A DNA stretch of 64,000 nt from Aquibacillus kalidii (GTDB lineage Bacteria; Bacillota; Bacilli; Bacillales; Amphibacillaceae), in the NCBI RefSeq assembly GCF_014280935.1, contig NZ_JACLZI010000037.1, forward strand, positions 62,001 to 126,000. Reading direction: 5' to 3'. Every line of letters starts with the position of its first letter. Position 1 is the stretch's first letter. Under the pieces are notes generated by a model, which was not told the origin of the DNA, made no database searches, and was given only the letters and a program-made list of their open reading frames with translations. Below, piece after piece: positions 46,927-56,572 of the stretch. Position numbers and translations under genes: made by a program.

Positions 46927-48261
46927 TTAATCAAATTTTATTTCCGCATTTTTCAGCATATCTACTTGTACTTCCATACCTGTTGATGAATTGATATAGA
47001 TTCTATAGGTGTTATTTCCCAATACTCCAAGGAATGAATAAGCTAGTACCTCTTCCCCTAAATCGTTATTAACAATAGCTAGGTGTTGATCTTTGATATC
47101 TACGTTTGGATTAACCTTCTCCTTAGCTTCTTCTATAGATAATTCTGGTTCAGGTATATCACGTTCTCTGTGATTACGAAGGTAATCTCTAGTTGAAAAA
47201 CCTAGTATATCCCCATTATCTAAAGCAACCTTTATTTGAATGGAGTCAGGGTAAATCCGAACATCATCTTGATTATGGATAAAATTATATACACCTACAC
47301 TATCATATTGACTACTTTGAAAAGCCTCCATGCTGTCAAAGCCATGTTTCTCTAAATATTTTCGAGCAAGTTCCATCCCTTCATTTAAACTAACTTTTTG
47401 TTTACCAACTTCTCTATTAACCATTAAGGATAGAGGATGGCCGCCCTCTTTCGTAATATCAACATAACCTGTTTTCTGATCATTTTTAAAGGATGCACTA
47501 AAGAATGGTAATTGTGCACCATCACCAGATTCGGTTATGGTAAGTTCTGTTTGTTTATCTATTTTAAATAGTTCTTTAGCCATTTCCTCTACTTTTTCTT
47601 TGGTAATAGCTTCACCTTTGACATATTTGTATTCATGATTCTCTCTCGCCATACCAGTCATAGTCGGGCCAAAGTTACCCTCTGAATATCCTTTAACTGT
47701 TTTCTCCACTGTTTTGAAACCATCGATAATAGTATTGTCTGCTTTTTCATCATTAGAAGCTAATGCTAGTTGAACATCCATCCAGCGTAAGTTATTCTTT
47801 AATGCTAAACTTTGTACTTTTCGTAGTTCCTTCTCGATCTCACCAGATTGTTCGTATAATTTATTTAGAGTTTCTAATTCCTCTTCAGATAAAGGTTCAT
47901 TCCCTAAATCTCTTACTGCTGTTCGATAACTGAAGTCACCAATATTGGATAAAAATTCTTCCGTCTTATTGAAAGGAAGTAAAGCTAAAGGTAACTGCCC
48001 TACATCTGTATGCGCTTCTGAAGTTAAGCGCCAAATTTCTGCTAATTGAGGAGACAATTGTTCTCTCGTGTTCATTGCCAACGTGGTTCCGATCTTATCA
48101 TGCAGTAAATCCATATGATAGGATAAATCATGAAAAGATCGCTGATAATTATTTTCTGCTTGTATTAAGATTGCGTTTTTTTCTCTATGTTCTTGGTAAC
48201 CCCATATCCCTGTAGCAATAAGACCAAGTGTTAATACAACTATCGAAATCCATCTTACCAT
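46927..48261 (-). CDS. ypeB: Germination protein YpeB
   Basis: Needed for SleB localisation and stability in the spore. N-terminal membrane anchor (about residues 5-22), long helical N-terminal half, and PepSY-type repeats in the C-terminal half (for example EGMELARKYLEKHGFDSM, SIEEAKEKVNPNVDI). 444 residues, normal. 15 bases downstream of sleB in the same operon. Confidence 0.95.
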   Translation of the reverse strand: MVRWISIVVLTLGLIATGIWGYQEHREKNAILIQAENNYQRSFHDLSYHMDLLHDKIGTTLAMNTREQLSPQLAEIWRLTSEAHTDVGQLPLALLPFNKTEEFLSNIGDFSYRTAVRDLGNEPLSEEELETLNKLYEQSGEIEKELRKVQSLALKNNLRWMDVQLALASNDEKADNTIIDGFKTVEKTVKGYSEGNFGPTMTGMARENHEYKYVKGEAITKEKVEEMAKELFKIDKQTELTITESGDGAQLPFFSASFKNDQKTGYVDITKEGGHPLSLMVNREVGKQKVSLNEGMELARKYLEKHGFDSMEAFQSSQYDSVGVYNFIHNQDDVRIYPDSIQIKVALDNGDILGFSTRDYLRNHRERDIPEPELSIEEAKEKVNPNVDIKDQHLAIVNNDLGEEVLAYSFLGVLGNNTYRIYINSSTGMEVQVDMLKNAEIKFD

Positions 48262-48276
48262 TTTTCATCCACCTTC

Positions 48277-49173
48277 CTACATGCAAAATATATGTTTACC
48301 AATTTGCTTTATTTGTGGTCGTGACCAAATCCAACTAGATGTAGCGGTATGTGGATTAAAATAATAAATCGCATTTCCGGTTGGGTCCCACCCATTAATT
48401 GCATCTAGTACTGCTCTTTTAGACGAATCATCAGGAGTTAACCATATTTGGCCATCGGCAACGGCTGTGAACGCTCTAGGTTCAAAAATCACACCAGAAA
48501 CAGTGTTAGGAAAGGAAGGACTCTCGACACGATTTAGGATTACAGCCGCAACAGCTACCTGTCCTTCATAAGACTCCCCACGCGCTTCACCATGTACAGC
48601 ATTGGCCATTAGCTTTATATCATTTTGTGAAAATCCGTTAGGAACATTCACTGCTGTAGGTTTAGGTGGTGTGCTTTGTTGGTTCTTATTGTTGTTATTA
48701 GTAGTCTTCTTTGGTGTTGCTGCATTGTTTTGATTTTTCCCTTGGTTCGTGTTTCCTTGATTTTTATTGTTATCCTGTTTCACCTGATTCTCTTTCGGTG
48801 TACCACCATAGTAAGTAAAGTCATTTCCTGCGTTAAGTTGTTTTTTAATAAAAGCTTCATCATATTGACTTGCTTTTGCTAGCTTTTGCTTGGTTGTTGA
48901 GCCTGCAAGTCCATCTACCTCTAATCCAAACTCGTATTGAAAGTTTCTTAATGCCCAATAAGTACCCCAACCAAATACGCCATCGATTTTACCATTGTAA
49001 AATCCGAGGTACTGCAGTCTAGCTTGCAGTTCGATAACATCTTCTCCCACTGCACCTTGCTGAATAACTTGATTACTAAAAGCTTCAACCTGTTTCGTTT
49101 CTTGTGTTGCTGTTACACTAAAAACAGTTATTACTGAGAATAATATAATTGTAATTTTCTTCTTGATGTTCAT
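48277..49173 (-). CDS. sleB: Spore cortex-lytic enzyme SleB
   Basis: Exported lytic transglycosylase that degrades spore cortex on germination. Signal peptide (about 1-30), peptidoglycan-binding domain (about 42-98; DVIELQARLQYLGFYNGKID), an Asn/Lys/Gln-rich linker (about 130-165), and the hydrolase domain with catalytic Glu in HGEARGES and the VAAVILNRV block. No convincing sigma-G promoter could be fixed by eye. Confidence 0.96.
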   Translation of the reverse strand: MNIKKKITIILFSVITVFSVTATQETKQVEAFSNQVIQQGAVGEDVIELQARLQYLGFYNGKIDGVFGWGTYWALRNFQYEFGLEVDGLAGSTTKQKLAKASQYDEAFIKKQLNAGNDFTYYGGTPKENQVKQDNNKNQGNTNQGKNQNNAATPKKTTNNNNKNQQSTPPKPTAVNVPNGFSQNDIKLMANAVHGEARGESYEGQVAVAAVILNRVESPSFPNTVSGVIFEPRAFTAVADGQIWLTPDDSSKRAVLDAINGWDPTGNAIYYFNPHTATSSWIWSRPQIKQIGKHIFCM

Positions 49174-49289
49174 AAGCCTTGTCCTCCTAAGAACATTTTC
49201 TGTATATTTAATTCTATTTTTCGAAGGATTTACATTTTTTATTCATAGCTCCTATTTTAACTAGTAGTTACATTATAAAATTAAATAAG

Positions 49290-49325
49290 AAAAAGCTGTT
49301 CCCAATACTGAGGAAACAGCTTTTT
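49290..49325 (-). terminator. prsW/sleB intergenic terminator
   Basis: AAAAAGCTGTT (about 49290-49300) pairs with AACAGCTTTTT (about 49315-49325), directly after the prsW stop on the minus strand; A/T runs make it bidirectional. Confidence 0.85.
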
Positions 49326-49326
49326 C

Positions 49327-50022
49327 TTAATCGTAAAATTTTTGACTTTTCTGAGGTACGATAACCTTATCGATCGCTTGATATTGATTTGCTATTTTTA
49401 CTTTTCTTAGTCCATTGATCCACAATGCAATCATAAAAGGAATGATAATAAATAGCCAATTATTACTTTTAATTGTTTCTAAAACAAAATCATAAAAACC
49501 ATGTAATAAAACAGGGATGACTAATGCTAATAAGATGTTCATGTTAGTTGGATAGAGCGAAATTTTTGCTTTCCCTAAGTAATAGCCCATGATTACTCCA
49601 AATAAGGCATGGGAAGACACAGGAAATAATGCTCTCGTAAACGCATACTCAATTCCATGTGCCAATAAATATAGTATATTTTCAACGGTAGCGAAGCCTA
49701 GACTAATGGAAACACCATAGATAATACCATCATATAAGGAATAAAATTTTGTATATTTAAAGATGGTATATAAAAATATAAACCATTTAAAAAATTCCTC
49801 TAAAAAACCGATCAAAATAAATGATCGAATAAAAGGCGTTTGTCCTATGCCTTCTTCAGTAAATGCATATTGAATAAACATTAACGGAAATACTAATAAA
49901 GCCCCATACATAAACGTTTGGAACACTGCCCTTTTAGGTTCATTACTAAATTTATCCTTCAAATAAAAAAATGCCATCAATGCAAGTGTCGGTGCAACCC
50001 CTGCAGAAAGAAGAGCTAACAT
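49327..50022 (-). CDS. prsW: Intramembrane protease PrsW
   Basis: Site-1 protease family; in B. subtilis it cleaves anti-sigma-W factor RsiW. Multi-spanning membrane protein with EEFFKWF (EExxK/W), HALFGVIMG and HGFYDFVLE, the conserved catalytic segments. ATG at 50022 matches the B. subtilis N-terminus (MLALLSAGVAP) with GAGGG eight bases upstream; a GTG at 50031 lies in that site. Confidence 0.94.
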   Translation of the reverse strand: MLALLSAGVAPTLALMAFFYLKDKFSNEPKRAVFQTFMYGALLVFPLMFIQYAFTEEGIGQTPFIRSFILIGFLEEFFKWFIFLYTIFKYTKFYSLYDGIIYGVSISLGFATVENILYLLAHGIEYAFTRALFPVSSHALFGVIMGYYLGKAKISLYPTNMNILLALVIPVLLHGFYDFVLETIKSNNWLFIIIPFMIALWINGLRKVKIANQYQAIDKVIVPQKSQKFYD

Positions 50023-50109
50023 TTCAGGCACCCTCTTTCTTTATAAGTATATTCATCGTATCATGAAGTAAGAAGAAATAGAATACTGAATTTTAAGTTG
50101 GTGATTTTA

Positions 50110-51078
50110 ATGAAAAAAATACTTATAGTACATACCGGTGGAACCATTTCAATGAAAGAAGATCGATTAACAGGGGAGGTCTCTGTAACGGACTCGCATC
50201 CGTTAGAGAACTTAGGTGGTTCATCCTTTGAACAAAGAATTGAAGAGGACTTTTTGTATAATTTACCATCTCCCCACATTACGCCTTATCATATGATAAA
50301 TTTAGCAAAACATATGAAAGAAAAAATTCAAACAAACAACTATTCTGGTATAGTTGTCACACATGGTACAGACACCTTGGAAGAAACTGCTTATTTTTTA
50401 GACCTATATTTACAAGCTACTATACCTATTGTCATTACGGGGGCCATGCGATCAAGCAATGAGATTGGTTCTGATGGACTTTATAATTTACTTAGTGCGA
50501 TAAAAGTTGTGAGTACACATGATTCTGTCGACAAAGGTGTACTTGTTGTTATGAACGATGAGATTCATACTGCAAAATATGTAACTAAAACTTCAACAAG
50601 TAATGTTGCAACTTTTCAGAGCCCGCAATTTGGTCCCATTGGAATAATCACAAAACAATCTGTCCATTTTTACCAAAAACTGATAACAGACGAAGTTTAT
50701 CCTGTATCTAACTTAACGAAAAAAGTTGCATTAATTAAAACATATGCAGGAATGGAATCAACATTGATCGAAGCCATCTACCAGTCTGGAATTGATGGAT
50801 TAATTATTGAAGGGCTTGGACAAGGTAATGTTCCAGAAACACTAGTAAAACCTTTGGAAACGATGTTGAATAATAACGTACCAATAGTTCTTGTATCGAG
50901 GTGTTTTAAAGGAATTGTTCAGCCAACTTATTCATATAACGGTGGCGGTAAACAATTAAAAGATATGGGAGTTATTTTTACTAATGGCTTGACTGGACCA
51001 AAAGCACGGATCAAATTGTTAATTGCTTTAGAGATAACGCAGAATATATACGAGTTACAAAGAATTTTTGATTTATAG
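50110..51078 (+). CDS. ansA: L-asparaginase, type I
   Basis: Hydrolyses asparagine to aspartate and ammonia in the cytoplasm. HTGGTISM (first catalytic Thr) and VVTHGTDTLEETAYF (second Thr-Asp pair), 322 residues, no signal peptide. ATG at 50110, GGTGA just upstream. A lone plus-strand gene divergent from prsW, ended by its own terminator. Confidence 0.95.
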   Translation: MKKILIVHTGGTISMKEDRLTGEVSVTDSHPLENLGGSSFEQRIEEDFLYNLPSPHITPYHMINLAKHMKEKIQTNNYSGIVVTHGTDTLEETAYFLDLYLQATIPIVITGAMRSSNEIGSDGLYNLLSAIKVVSTHDSVDKGVLVVMNDEIHTAKYVTKTSTSNVATFQSPQFGPIGIITKQSVHFYQKLITDEVYPVSNLTKKVALIKTYAGMESTLIEAIYQSGIDGLIIEGLGQGNVPETLVKPLETMLNNNVPIVLVSRCFKGIVQPTYSYNGGGKQLKDMGVIFTNGLTGPKARIKLLIALEITQNIYELQRIFDL

Positions 51079-51087
51079 ACCATTAAT

Positions 51088-51139
51088 AAGAAGAAAAGCA
51101 ACAGACATTATGATCTGCTGCTTTCTTCTTGTTTTTTTT
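51088..51139 (+). terminator. ansA terminator
   Basis: Long stem (51088-51105 with 51114-51130, two mismatches) followed by GTTTTTTTT on the plus strand, 10 bases past the ansA stop. Confidence 0.9.
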
Positions 51140-51213
51140 ATTAATCTGGTCCTAAAGCGCTAAGGTTCGACTAAATGAATTTAGTTATTTCCAACTGGAG
51201 ATAAGAACAAAAC

Positions 51214-51240
51214 GTTGCTTTCAATGGAAAGCGACTTTTT
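51214..51240 (-). terminator. ypdA terminator
   Basis: GTTGCTTTC (51214-51222) pairs with GAAAGCGAC (51227-51235) with one T-G position; T5 follows on the plus strand and GTTTTGTT on the minus strand, the side of ypdA. Confidence 0.55.
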
Positions 51241-51302
51241 AACCAAGCACAATGCAGTTTCTATAAACTTTGTACCAACTACAAAAAATATGAAATGAAC
51301 CT

Positions 51303-52277
51303 TTACTTACTAACAATTGATTCAGCTAGTAACGCGCCATGAAAGCGTCCATTTTCTATAAAAATTTCGTTGTTATTATAACCAGCCGCAATAACCCCCG
51401 CAATATATAAACCTCGGACATTCGTTTCCATACTACTTTCATCAAATGTTGGTCTTCCGGTACTTTTATCGATTGTTATTCCCATATTTGTTAGAAAGTT
51501 TTGATCTGGCTGGTAACCGGTCATAGCGAATACAAAGTCATTCGCCACTTGTTTCTTATCACCGTTAACTTCATAACTAACTGTATCTTCCGAAATTTCC
51601 AAAACATTAGCATTAAATTCCATTTTTACAATCCCTTTTCGAACTAACGCTTCGAATTCAGGTAATATCCATGGTTTAATGCTTGACGAATAATCGGAAC
51701 CACGATAAAGCACTGTAATTCTTGCCCCTGCTTTGTGTAATTCTAATGTCGCATCAACAGCGGAGTTTTTGCCACCTATTACAAGAACATCTTTGTCATA
51801 ATAGGGATGGGCTTCTTTGAAATAATGGCTCACCTTACTAAGTTCTTCCCCTTCTATCCCCATAAAGTTAGGTTGGTCATAATATCCAGTTGCGACTACA
51901 ACATGCTGACTTTGATACGTTGTCACTTCATCCTTTTGATTTTTAGTCTGAAGAACAAATAACTCCCCTTGCTTAGAGACAGACTCCACTCTTTCAAAAC
52001 TATTTATTCTTAATTGCTTTCGCTCAGCAACAGCACGATAATAGGCCAATGCCTGATTTCTAACTGGCTTCTGCTTTTCTGTAACAAAAGCAATCTCTCC
52101 TATTTCTAGTCTATCGCTTGAACTAAAAAAAGTTTGATGAGTAGGGTAATTATAAATTGAGTTTACAATGTTTCCTTTTTCAATAAGTAAAGGATTAACT
52201 CCACGGTTTTGCAGTTCTATAGCAGCTGACATACCACAAGGACCCGCTCCAATAATAATTGTATGTTCTGTTTGCAT
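51303..52277 (-). CDS. ypdA: Bacillithiol disulfide reductase YpdA
   Basis: FAD/NADPH-dependent reductase that recycles oxidised bacillithiol. FAD site IIIGAGPCGMSAAIEL, NADPH site VIGGKNSAVDATLEL and the C-terminal GLYIAGVIAAGYNN. ATG at 52277 with AAGGAGA upstream gives 324 residues; the longer frame from 52346 is leader. Fits functionally with bshA at 12194. Confidence 0.95.
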   Translation of the reverse strand: MQTEHTIIIGAGPCGMSAAIELQNRGVNPLLIEKGNIVNSIYNYPTHQTFFSSSDRLEIGEIAFVTEKQKPVRNQALAYYRAVAERKQLRINSFERVESVSKQGELFVLQTKNQKDEVTTYQSQHVVVATGYYDQPNFMGIEGEELSKVSHYFKEAHPYYDKDVLVIGGKNSAVDATLELHKAGARITVLYRGSDYSSSIKPWILPEFEALVRKGIVKMEFNANVLEISEDTVSYEVNGDKKQVANDFVFAMTGYQPDQNFLTNMGITIDKSTGRPTFDESSMETNVRGLYIAGVIAAGYNNNEIFIENGRFHGALLAESIVSK

Positions 52278-52351
52278 GTAACAACATCTCCTTATACTCT
52301 TAGCCACCCTAAACAGGTTCCTATAAAATAATCTATTCTTTATCATAACAT

Positions 52352-52392
52352 AAAAAAAGTACTAATTAGCATTATTTGCTAACTAGTACTTT
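52352..52392 (-). terminator. gudB terminator
   Basis: AAAGTACTAATTAGCA (52356-52371) with TGCTAACTAGTACTTT (52377-52392), one mismatch; T7 follows on the minus strand. Confidence 0.85.
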
Positions 52393-52466
52393 CAAATGAT
52401 CCCGGAATTCAATAAAGAAAACTACCTAGAATTAACATCACTAACCAGTACTCTCGCTATAGTTCT

Positions 52467-53747
52467 TTAGATCCATCCTCGGAAGCGTGCTGCTTCGGCC
52501 ATCTTTCTTACACCGACCATATAGGCAGCTAATCGCATATCAACCTTTCGCGTTTCGGCTGTGCTGTATACGGCGTTAAAACCTTTTGTCATCACCTTAT
52601 ATAGCTTTTCCTCTATTTCCTCTTCTGACCAATAATAACCTTGATTATTTTGGACCCATTCAAAATAAGATACTGTTACCCCACCTGCAGAAGCGAGAAC
52701 ATCCGGTACTAATAAAATTCCTCGTTCTGAAAGAATTCTAGTCGCCTCTAGAGTGGTTGGACCATTTGCTGCCTCTACTATAATAGATGCATTTATTTTG
52801 TGTGCATTCTTCTCTGTTATCTGATTCTCCACCGCTGCTGGTACCAGAATATCACATTCTAGTTCCAACAATTCATCGTTCGTTATCGTGTCACTGAAAA
52901 GCTTTGTAACCGTTCCAAAACTATCTCTGCGGTCTAACAAATAGTCAATATCCAAGCCGTTTGGATCGTATAAGCCGCCGTAAGCATCAGAAATACCGAC
53001 TACCTTCGCGCCAGCATCATGCATAAATTTTGCCAAGTAACTACCAGCATTACCAAACCCTTGGATAACTACTCTAGAACCTTTTACTTTTATATTTTTT
53101 TTCTTTACAGCCTCATCAATACAAATGGTTACCCCTTTTGCAGTAGCTGATTCACGCCCATGTGAACCACCAAGCACAATTGGTTTACCCGTGATAAAAC
53201 CTGGGTTATTGAACTCATCAATCCTACTATACTCATCCATCATCCATGCCATGATTTGTGGATTCGTAAATACATCTGGAGCTGGAATATCTTTCGTAGG
53301 ACCTACTATTTGGCTAATGGCACGAACGTATCCCCTGCTTAGCCCCTCTAACTCTCTAAAAGACATTTCTCGTGGATCACAAACAATTCCACCTTTACCA
53401 CCGCCATATGGTAAGTCAACAATTCCTGCTTTTAAACTCATCCATATCGAAAGGGCTTTCACCTCTTTTTCTGATACATGAGGATGGAAACGAACGCCCC
53501 CTTTTGTAGGGCCAACAGCATCATTATGTTGCGCTCTATATCCAGTGAAAATTTTGATCGAGTCATCATCCATACGCACTGGAATTCGTACAGTCATCAT
53601 CCGTATAGGTTCTTTTAATAGATCATAAACTTCATCAGGATAACCAAGTTGTTCTAATGCTATTTTAACAACTGTCTGAGTTGATTTTAATACGTCTAAC
53701 TTTTCATTTTCTTCATTTGGAGAATCTGATGGATTGTCGGTTACCAT
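52467..53747 (-). CDS. gudB: NAD-specific glutamate dehydrogenase
   Basis: Catabolic glutamate dehydrogenase. GPTKGGVRFHP, the catalytic Lys in PYGGGKGGIVCDP, GGSHGRESATAKG and the GFGNAGSYLAK nucleotide loop. 426 residues, complete with no tandem duplication at the active site of the sort that inactivates laboratory B. subtilis gudB. Neighbour of ypdA as in B. subtilis. Confidence 0.95.
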   Translation of the reverse strand: MVTDNPSDSPNEENEKLDVLKSTQTVVKIALEQLGYPDEVYDLLKEPIRMMTVRIPVRMDDDSIKIFTGYRAQHNDAVGPTKGGVRFHPHVSEKEVKALSIWMSLKAGIVDLPYGGGKGGIVCDPREMSFRELEGLSRGYVRAISQIVGPTKDIPAPDVFTNPQIMAWMMDEYSRIDEFNNPGFITGKPIVLGGSHGRESATAKGVTICIDEAVKKKNIKVKGSRVVIQGFGNAGSYLAKFMHDAGAKVVGISDAYGGLYDPNGLDIDYLLDRRDSFGTVTKLFSDTITNDELLELECDILVPAAVENQITEKNAHKINASIIVEAANGPTTLEATRILSERGILLVPDVLASAGGVTVSYFEWVQNNQGYYWSEEEIEEKLYKVMTKGFNAVYSTAETRKVDMRLAAYMVGVRKMAEAARFRGWI

Positions 53748-53941
53748 GACCCTACCTCCTATATAGTTGCTACTTAGGTTTTCAATAGTGAAAATTTTAA
53801 ATACTAAATTTACTTACATTTGATTTAGAAAAATCCAATTTTGTTAAGAACTTCAATTCACACATTAGTATACCTTTTTAATATGATTATGCAATTATTT
53901 ACTAGACATTTTTCATTATTTTTTGTATTACGATAAATAGA

Positions 53942-53978
53942 TGTAGGAGGTTGACTCTCTAAAAGCCAACCTCCTACA
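53942..53978 (-). terminator. ypbH terminator
   Basis: TGTAGGAGGTTG (53942-53953) pairs perfectly with CAACCTCCTACA (53967-53978), followed on the minus strand by TCTATTTAT. Confidence 0.85.
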
Positions 53979-53979
53979 C

Positions 53980-54558
53980 CTATTTAATAAAATAATTTTT
54001 CACTTGTTCTACTGCGTTATTTTCCATTATTCTTTTTCCATATTCCTCTAACCTGTAGGAGGTAATTATACTCGCAGAAGAAAATTCAGACATAATCGCA
54101 ATGATGTGTTCCCGATTTTGTCCTAGCACTTCTGTTTCATTAAATCGCATATAATAGGTGTTGTCCATATGGTAGATACTACCACCGCGAATTCCGATTT
54201 GCTCAAGGTGTGAGCACACTTGTATAATATTTTCAAAGTCATAAAAGGAATAAATTAACTCCTTACTTTCATCCAGTGTGACTTTCATTTCCACATATTC
54301 ATCATCTTCGACTACCTCATGATTTTGTGTAACAATGACTGACATACCTTGAGCCTGTAACAAATGGACTTGGACGAGAAGCACTCCTTCTAATTCAAAT
54401 CCTAATTCGTCACTTGCTTCATACATCATATCATGAAACAGAGCATGTACCCTAGGCAAATCGTGCCAAAGATCTTCTTTGGTTAAACCTCTTTCAATTA
54501 AATCATCAAAAGTTAAAAAAATTTTAAATTGATTTGTTGAAAGCCTCTCTAACCGCAT
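53980..54558 (-). CDS. ypbH: MecA-like adaptor protein YpbH
   Basis: MecA/YpbH family ClpC adaptor. N-terminal substrate-recognition part with RLSTNQFKIFLTFDDLIERG and HDMMYEASDELGF; C-terminal ClpC-binding part (about 105-190) with DFENIIQVCSHL. 192 residues. Position next to gudB marks it as YpbH (mecB) rather than MecA itself. Confidence 0.92.
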   Translation of the reverse strand: MRLERLSTNQFKIFLTFDDLIERGLTKEDLWHDLPRVHALFHDMMYEASDELGFELEGVLLVQVHLLQAQGMSVIVTQNHEVVEDDEYVEMKVTLDESKELIYSFYDFENIIQVCSHLEQIGIRGGSIYHMDNTYYMRFNETEVLGQNREHIIAIMSEFSSASIITSYRLEEYGKRIMENNAVEQVKNYFIK

Positions 54559-54642
54559 AAAACTACCTCCTTCAATTTGCCCAACTATTCCTTTATTATA
54601 TGTAATGCTTATAATCTTGGAACTGTCTTAAACCTACTCCTC

Positions 54643-55401
54643 TTAATTTATCGTAAGAATATGACATTCAGATTGTGTTCCTAATCGAAAAGGAAGCTTA
54701 GTGAATCCATATCCTTCACTAATAAAAATTGGTTTAGATTTATAGTACTTAAGCCCTCCGCGAGTATATGGCCCAAAACCAAACAAACGGATTTGTCCAC
54801 CATGTGTATGTCCGCTTAAACCCAAATTAATTTTCTCTAACTCCTGATCCGTTAATCCATAAAATCCCGATGGGTCGTGGGACAACAAAATCGAGTAATC
54901 ACCTGTCGCTTTGGAGATGGCAGAATTAAAATCTGGATTACCAATTTTGCAACAATCTATCCCTACTAGACTTATGCTAGATTGCTTATGAACAAAGGTA
55001 ATCGCATTATTTTTGATAGTAGTAACATTACACTCATTAAACAAATCTTGTAGTTGACTTACACTTTTCTCATAATCATTGTTTCCCCAGATAAAATATA
55101 TCGGAACGTTAAAGGCTTGCAATGACGTTAGATTTGTTCTAACTCTGTTCAAGGGTACTTTTTTTTCGACTAAATCACCACCAATTACAACCAAATCAAT
55201 ACCTTTGTTACAGGCCTTGATTGTTTCTTCTCTAATTATTCTTGTGTGGACATCCGAAATAAAAAAGAGTTTGAGTGGTTCGGTGGAAGATAAGCCTATT
55301 TGAATGTTTTTACTATCAATATTATCATGATAAGCGTTATATACCATATAAATCACCAAAGCTACTGCAATTACCAAGGTAATTGCTAATACAAGATACA
55401 A
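54643..55401 (-). CDS. ypbG: Membrane-anchored metallophosphoesterase YpbG
   Basis: Calcineurin-like phosphoesterase with an N-terminal transmembrane helix (about 1-20). Metal ligands in ISDVHTR, GGDLVEKK, WGNNDYE, LSHDPSG and SGHTHGGQIR are all present. Substrate unknown. TTG start with GGGAG seven bases upstream. 252 residues. Confidence 0.92.
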   Translation of the reverse strand: MYLVLAITLVIAVALVIYMVYNAYHDNIDSKNIQIGLSSTEPLKLFFISDVHTRIIREETIKACNKGIDLVVIGGDLVEKKVPLNRVRTNLTSLQAFNVPIYFIWGNNDYEKSVSQLQDLFNECNVTTIKNNAITFVHKQSSISLVGIDCCKIGNPDFNSAISKATGDYSILLSHDPSGFYGLTDQELEKINLGLSGHTHGGQIRLFGFGPYTRGGLKYYKSKPIFISEGYGFTKLPFRLGTQSECHILTIN

Positions 55402-55521
55402 ATATTAACTCCCTTTCCGTTATATAAATAGTAAGGTACCCCAAGAAAATAGTATAGTTTTTACTATAAAAGTAATCTCTATACTACTATATTGTAAAAA
55501 AATACGATTATTAAAATCTTT

Positions 55522-56154
55522 CTAGAATTCTTTAATATCTAGCACGCGAAATCCTGATTTTGTAAGCTTTTTAGCTAATTTTTCTACATTTCCACCTTGT
55601 TCAATTTTCAATACAATTCTTCTTGCTAATTTATCTGTTTCATCAAAGGTTGCGATTGAAATAATATTCATATCTAATTGTTTAATGATATCTGACAATC
55701 GAGAAAAACGTCCTGTTGCTTCTTCTGAACTAAAAGCAATTCTGATTCCTTTTCTTTTCAGTCCAAAAGCACTCTCGAATTGAGCTAGCACATCAAATCG
55801 ACTTATAATTCCTAAAAACTTTCGATTTTTATCAACTACTGCCAATATAGGAAATTCCTTGAAAGCTGTTAAAGTTGTCTCAAAGACCTGATCTTCATCA
55901 ACAAAGAGATCCTCATTAGAAATAACTTCACCAACATTTTTATTTTGTAAAAATTCACCTTGAGACCATGAACTATAAAAGTAAGCCTTATAGATTATCT
56001 GTTTCGAAATCATCCCTTTAAATATTTCATTTTCAACTACTGGCATTGCTTGAATATTTTCCTGTTCCAATCTGTCTAGTGCTGACTTTAAAGAATCTGT
56101 CGGACTAGCTGTAAAGCATTGATAAATTGGTTTCATAATACTTCGAACGAACAT
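55522..56154 (-). CDS. CBS-pair and ACT domain protein
   Basis: 210 residues: two CBS domains (about 1-65, IMKPIYQCFTASPTDS; about 70-130, VISNEDLFVDEDQVFE, FLGIISRFDVL) and a C-terminal ACT-like domain (about 140-208; GRFSRLSDIIKQLDMNII). This suggests a sensor that binds adenosyl ligands and perhaps an amino acid. No enzyme domain. Divergent from the cotJ operon; target unknown. Confidence 0.85.
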   Translation of the reverse strand: MFVRSIMKPIYQCFTASPTDSLKSALDRLEQENIQAMPVVENEIFKGMISKQIIYKAYFYSSWSQGEFLQNKNVGEVISNEDLFVDEDQVFETTLTAFKEFPILAVVDKNRKFLGIISRFDVLAQFESAFGLKRKGIRIAFSSEEATGRFSRLSDIIKQLDMNIISIATFDETDKLARRIVLKIEQGGNVEKLAKKLTKSGFRVLDIKEF

Positions 56155-56270
56155 AAGTCATCACTTCTCCTTCTAACCGTAGCTAAAAAATTTAGACTAA
56201 ATCATTATTGTCTATCTAATATTATTCTACACCTAAATAAAACAATCCTGCTTTATTTTTTTGAATAAAG

Positions 56271-56300
56271 GTCATGAGACAAGTCTCCTATCCATATGAT
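56271..56300 (+). promoter_or_regulatory. Sigma-E promoter candidate for cotJABC
   Basis: GTCATGAG (56271-56278), 14 bases, CATATGAT (56293-56300); partial match to the sigma-E pattern, 41 bases before the cotJA start. cotJ is a known sigma-E operon in B. subtilis. Confidence 0.5.
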
Positions 56301-56341
56301 GAAGGGAAGAGATACTGACATTCTGGAAAGGAGGACTATAC

Positions 56342-56572
56342 TTGAGCCATACTAACACCAAATATTATTACCCATATATTAGTCCTAATGACCCTTGTAA
56401 ACCGATTGTAAAAAAGAGCTATCCAACACCTCCACAATTATACTTGGGTTTCCAACCACCAAATTTACAACAATTTGAGACAGCTAAAGAAGCACTATAT
56501 GCTGGTACACTTTGGCCTGCGCTGTATAGTAGATATGATAAAGTTGATCCGATGAGAGGTGAAGATTTATGA
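56342..56572 (+). CDS. cotJA: Spore coat associated protein CotJA
   Basis: 76 residues rich in Pro and Tyr, with PNLQQFETAKEALYAGTLWPALYSRY typical of CotJA. TTG start at 56342, AAAGGAGG seven bases upstream. Its stop overlaps the cotJB start (ATGA). Confidence 0.9.
   Translation: MSHTNTKYYYPYISPNDPCKPIVKKSYPTPPQLYLGFQPPNLQQFETAKEALYAGTLWPALYSRYDKVDPMRGEDL

Noticed and set aside
49174-49289. Sigma-G promoter for sleB
   Set aside because: Expected from knowledge of the gene, but only weak TGAATA-like matches without a CATNNTA partner at the right spacing could be found.
53125-53481. 118-codon plus-strand frame
   Set aside because: Antisense to conserved gudB codons, with no ribosome binding site or homology that I can see.
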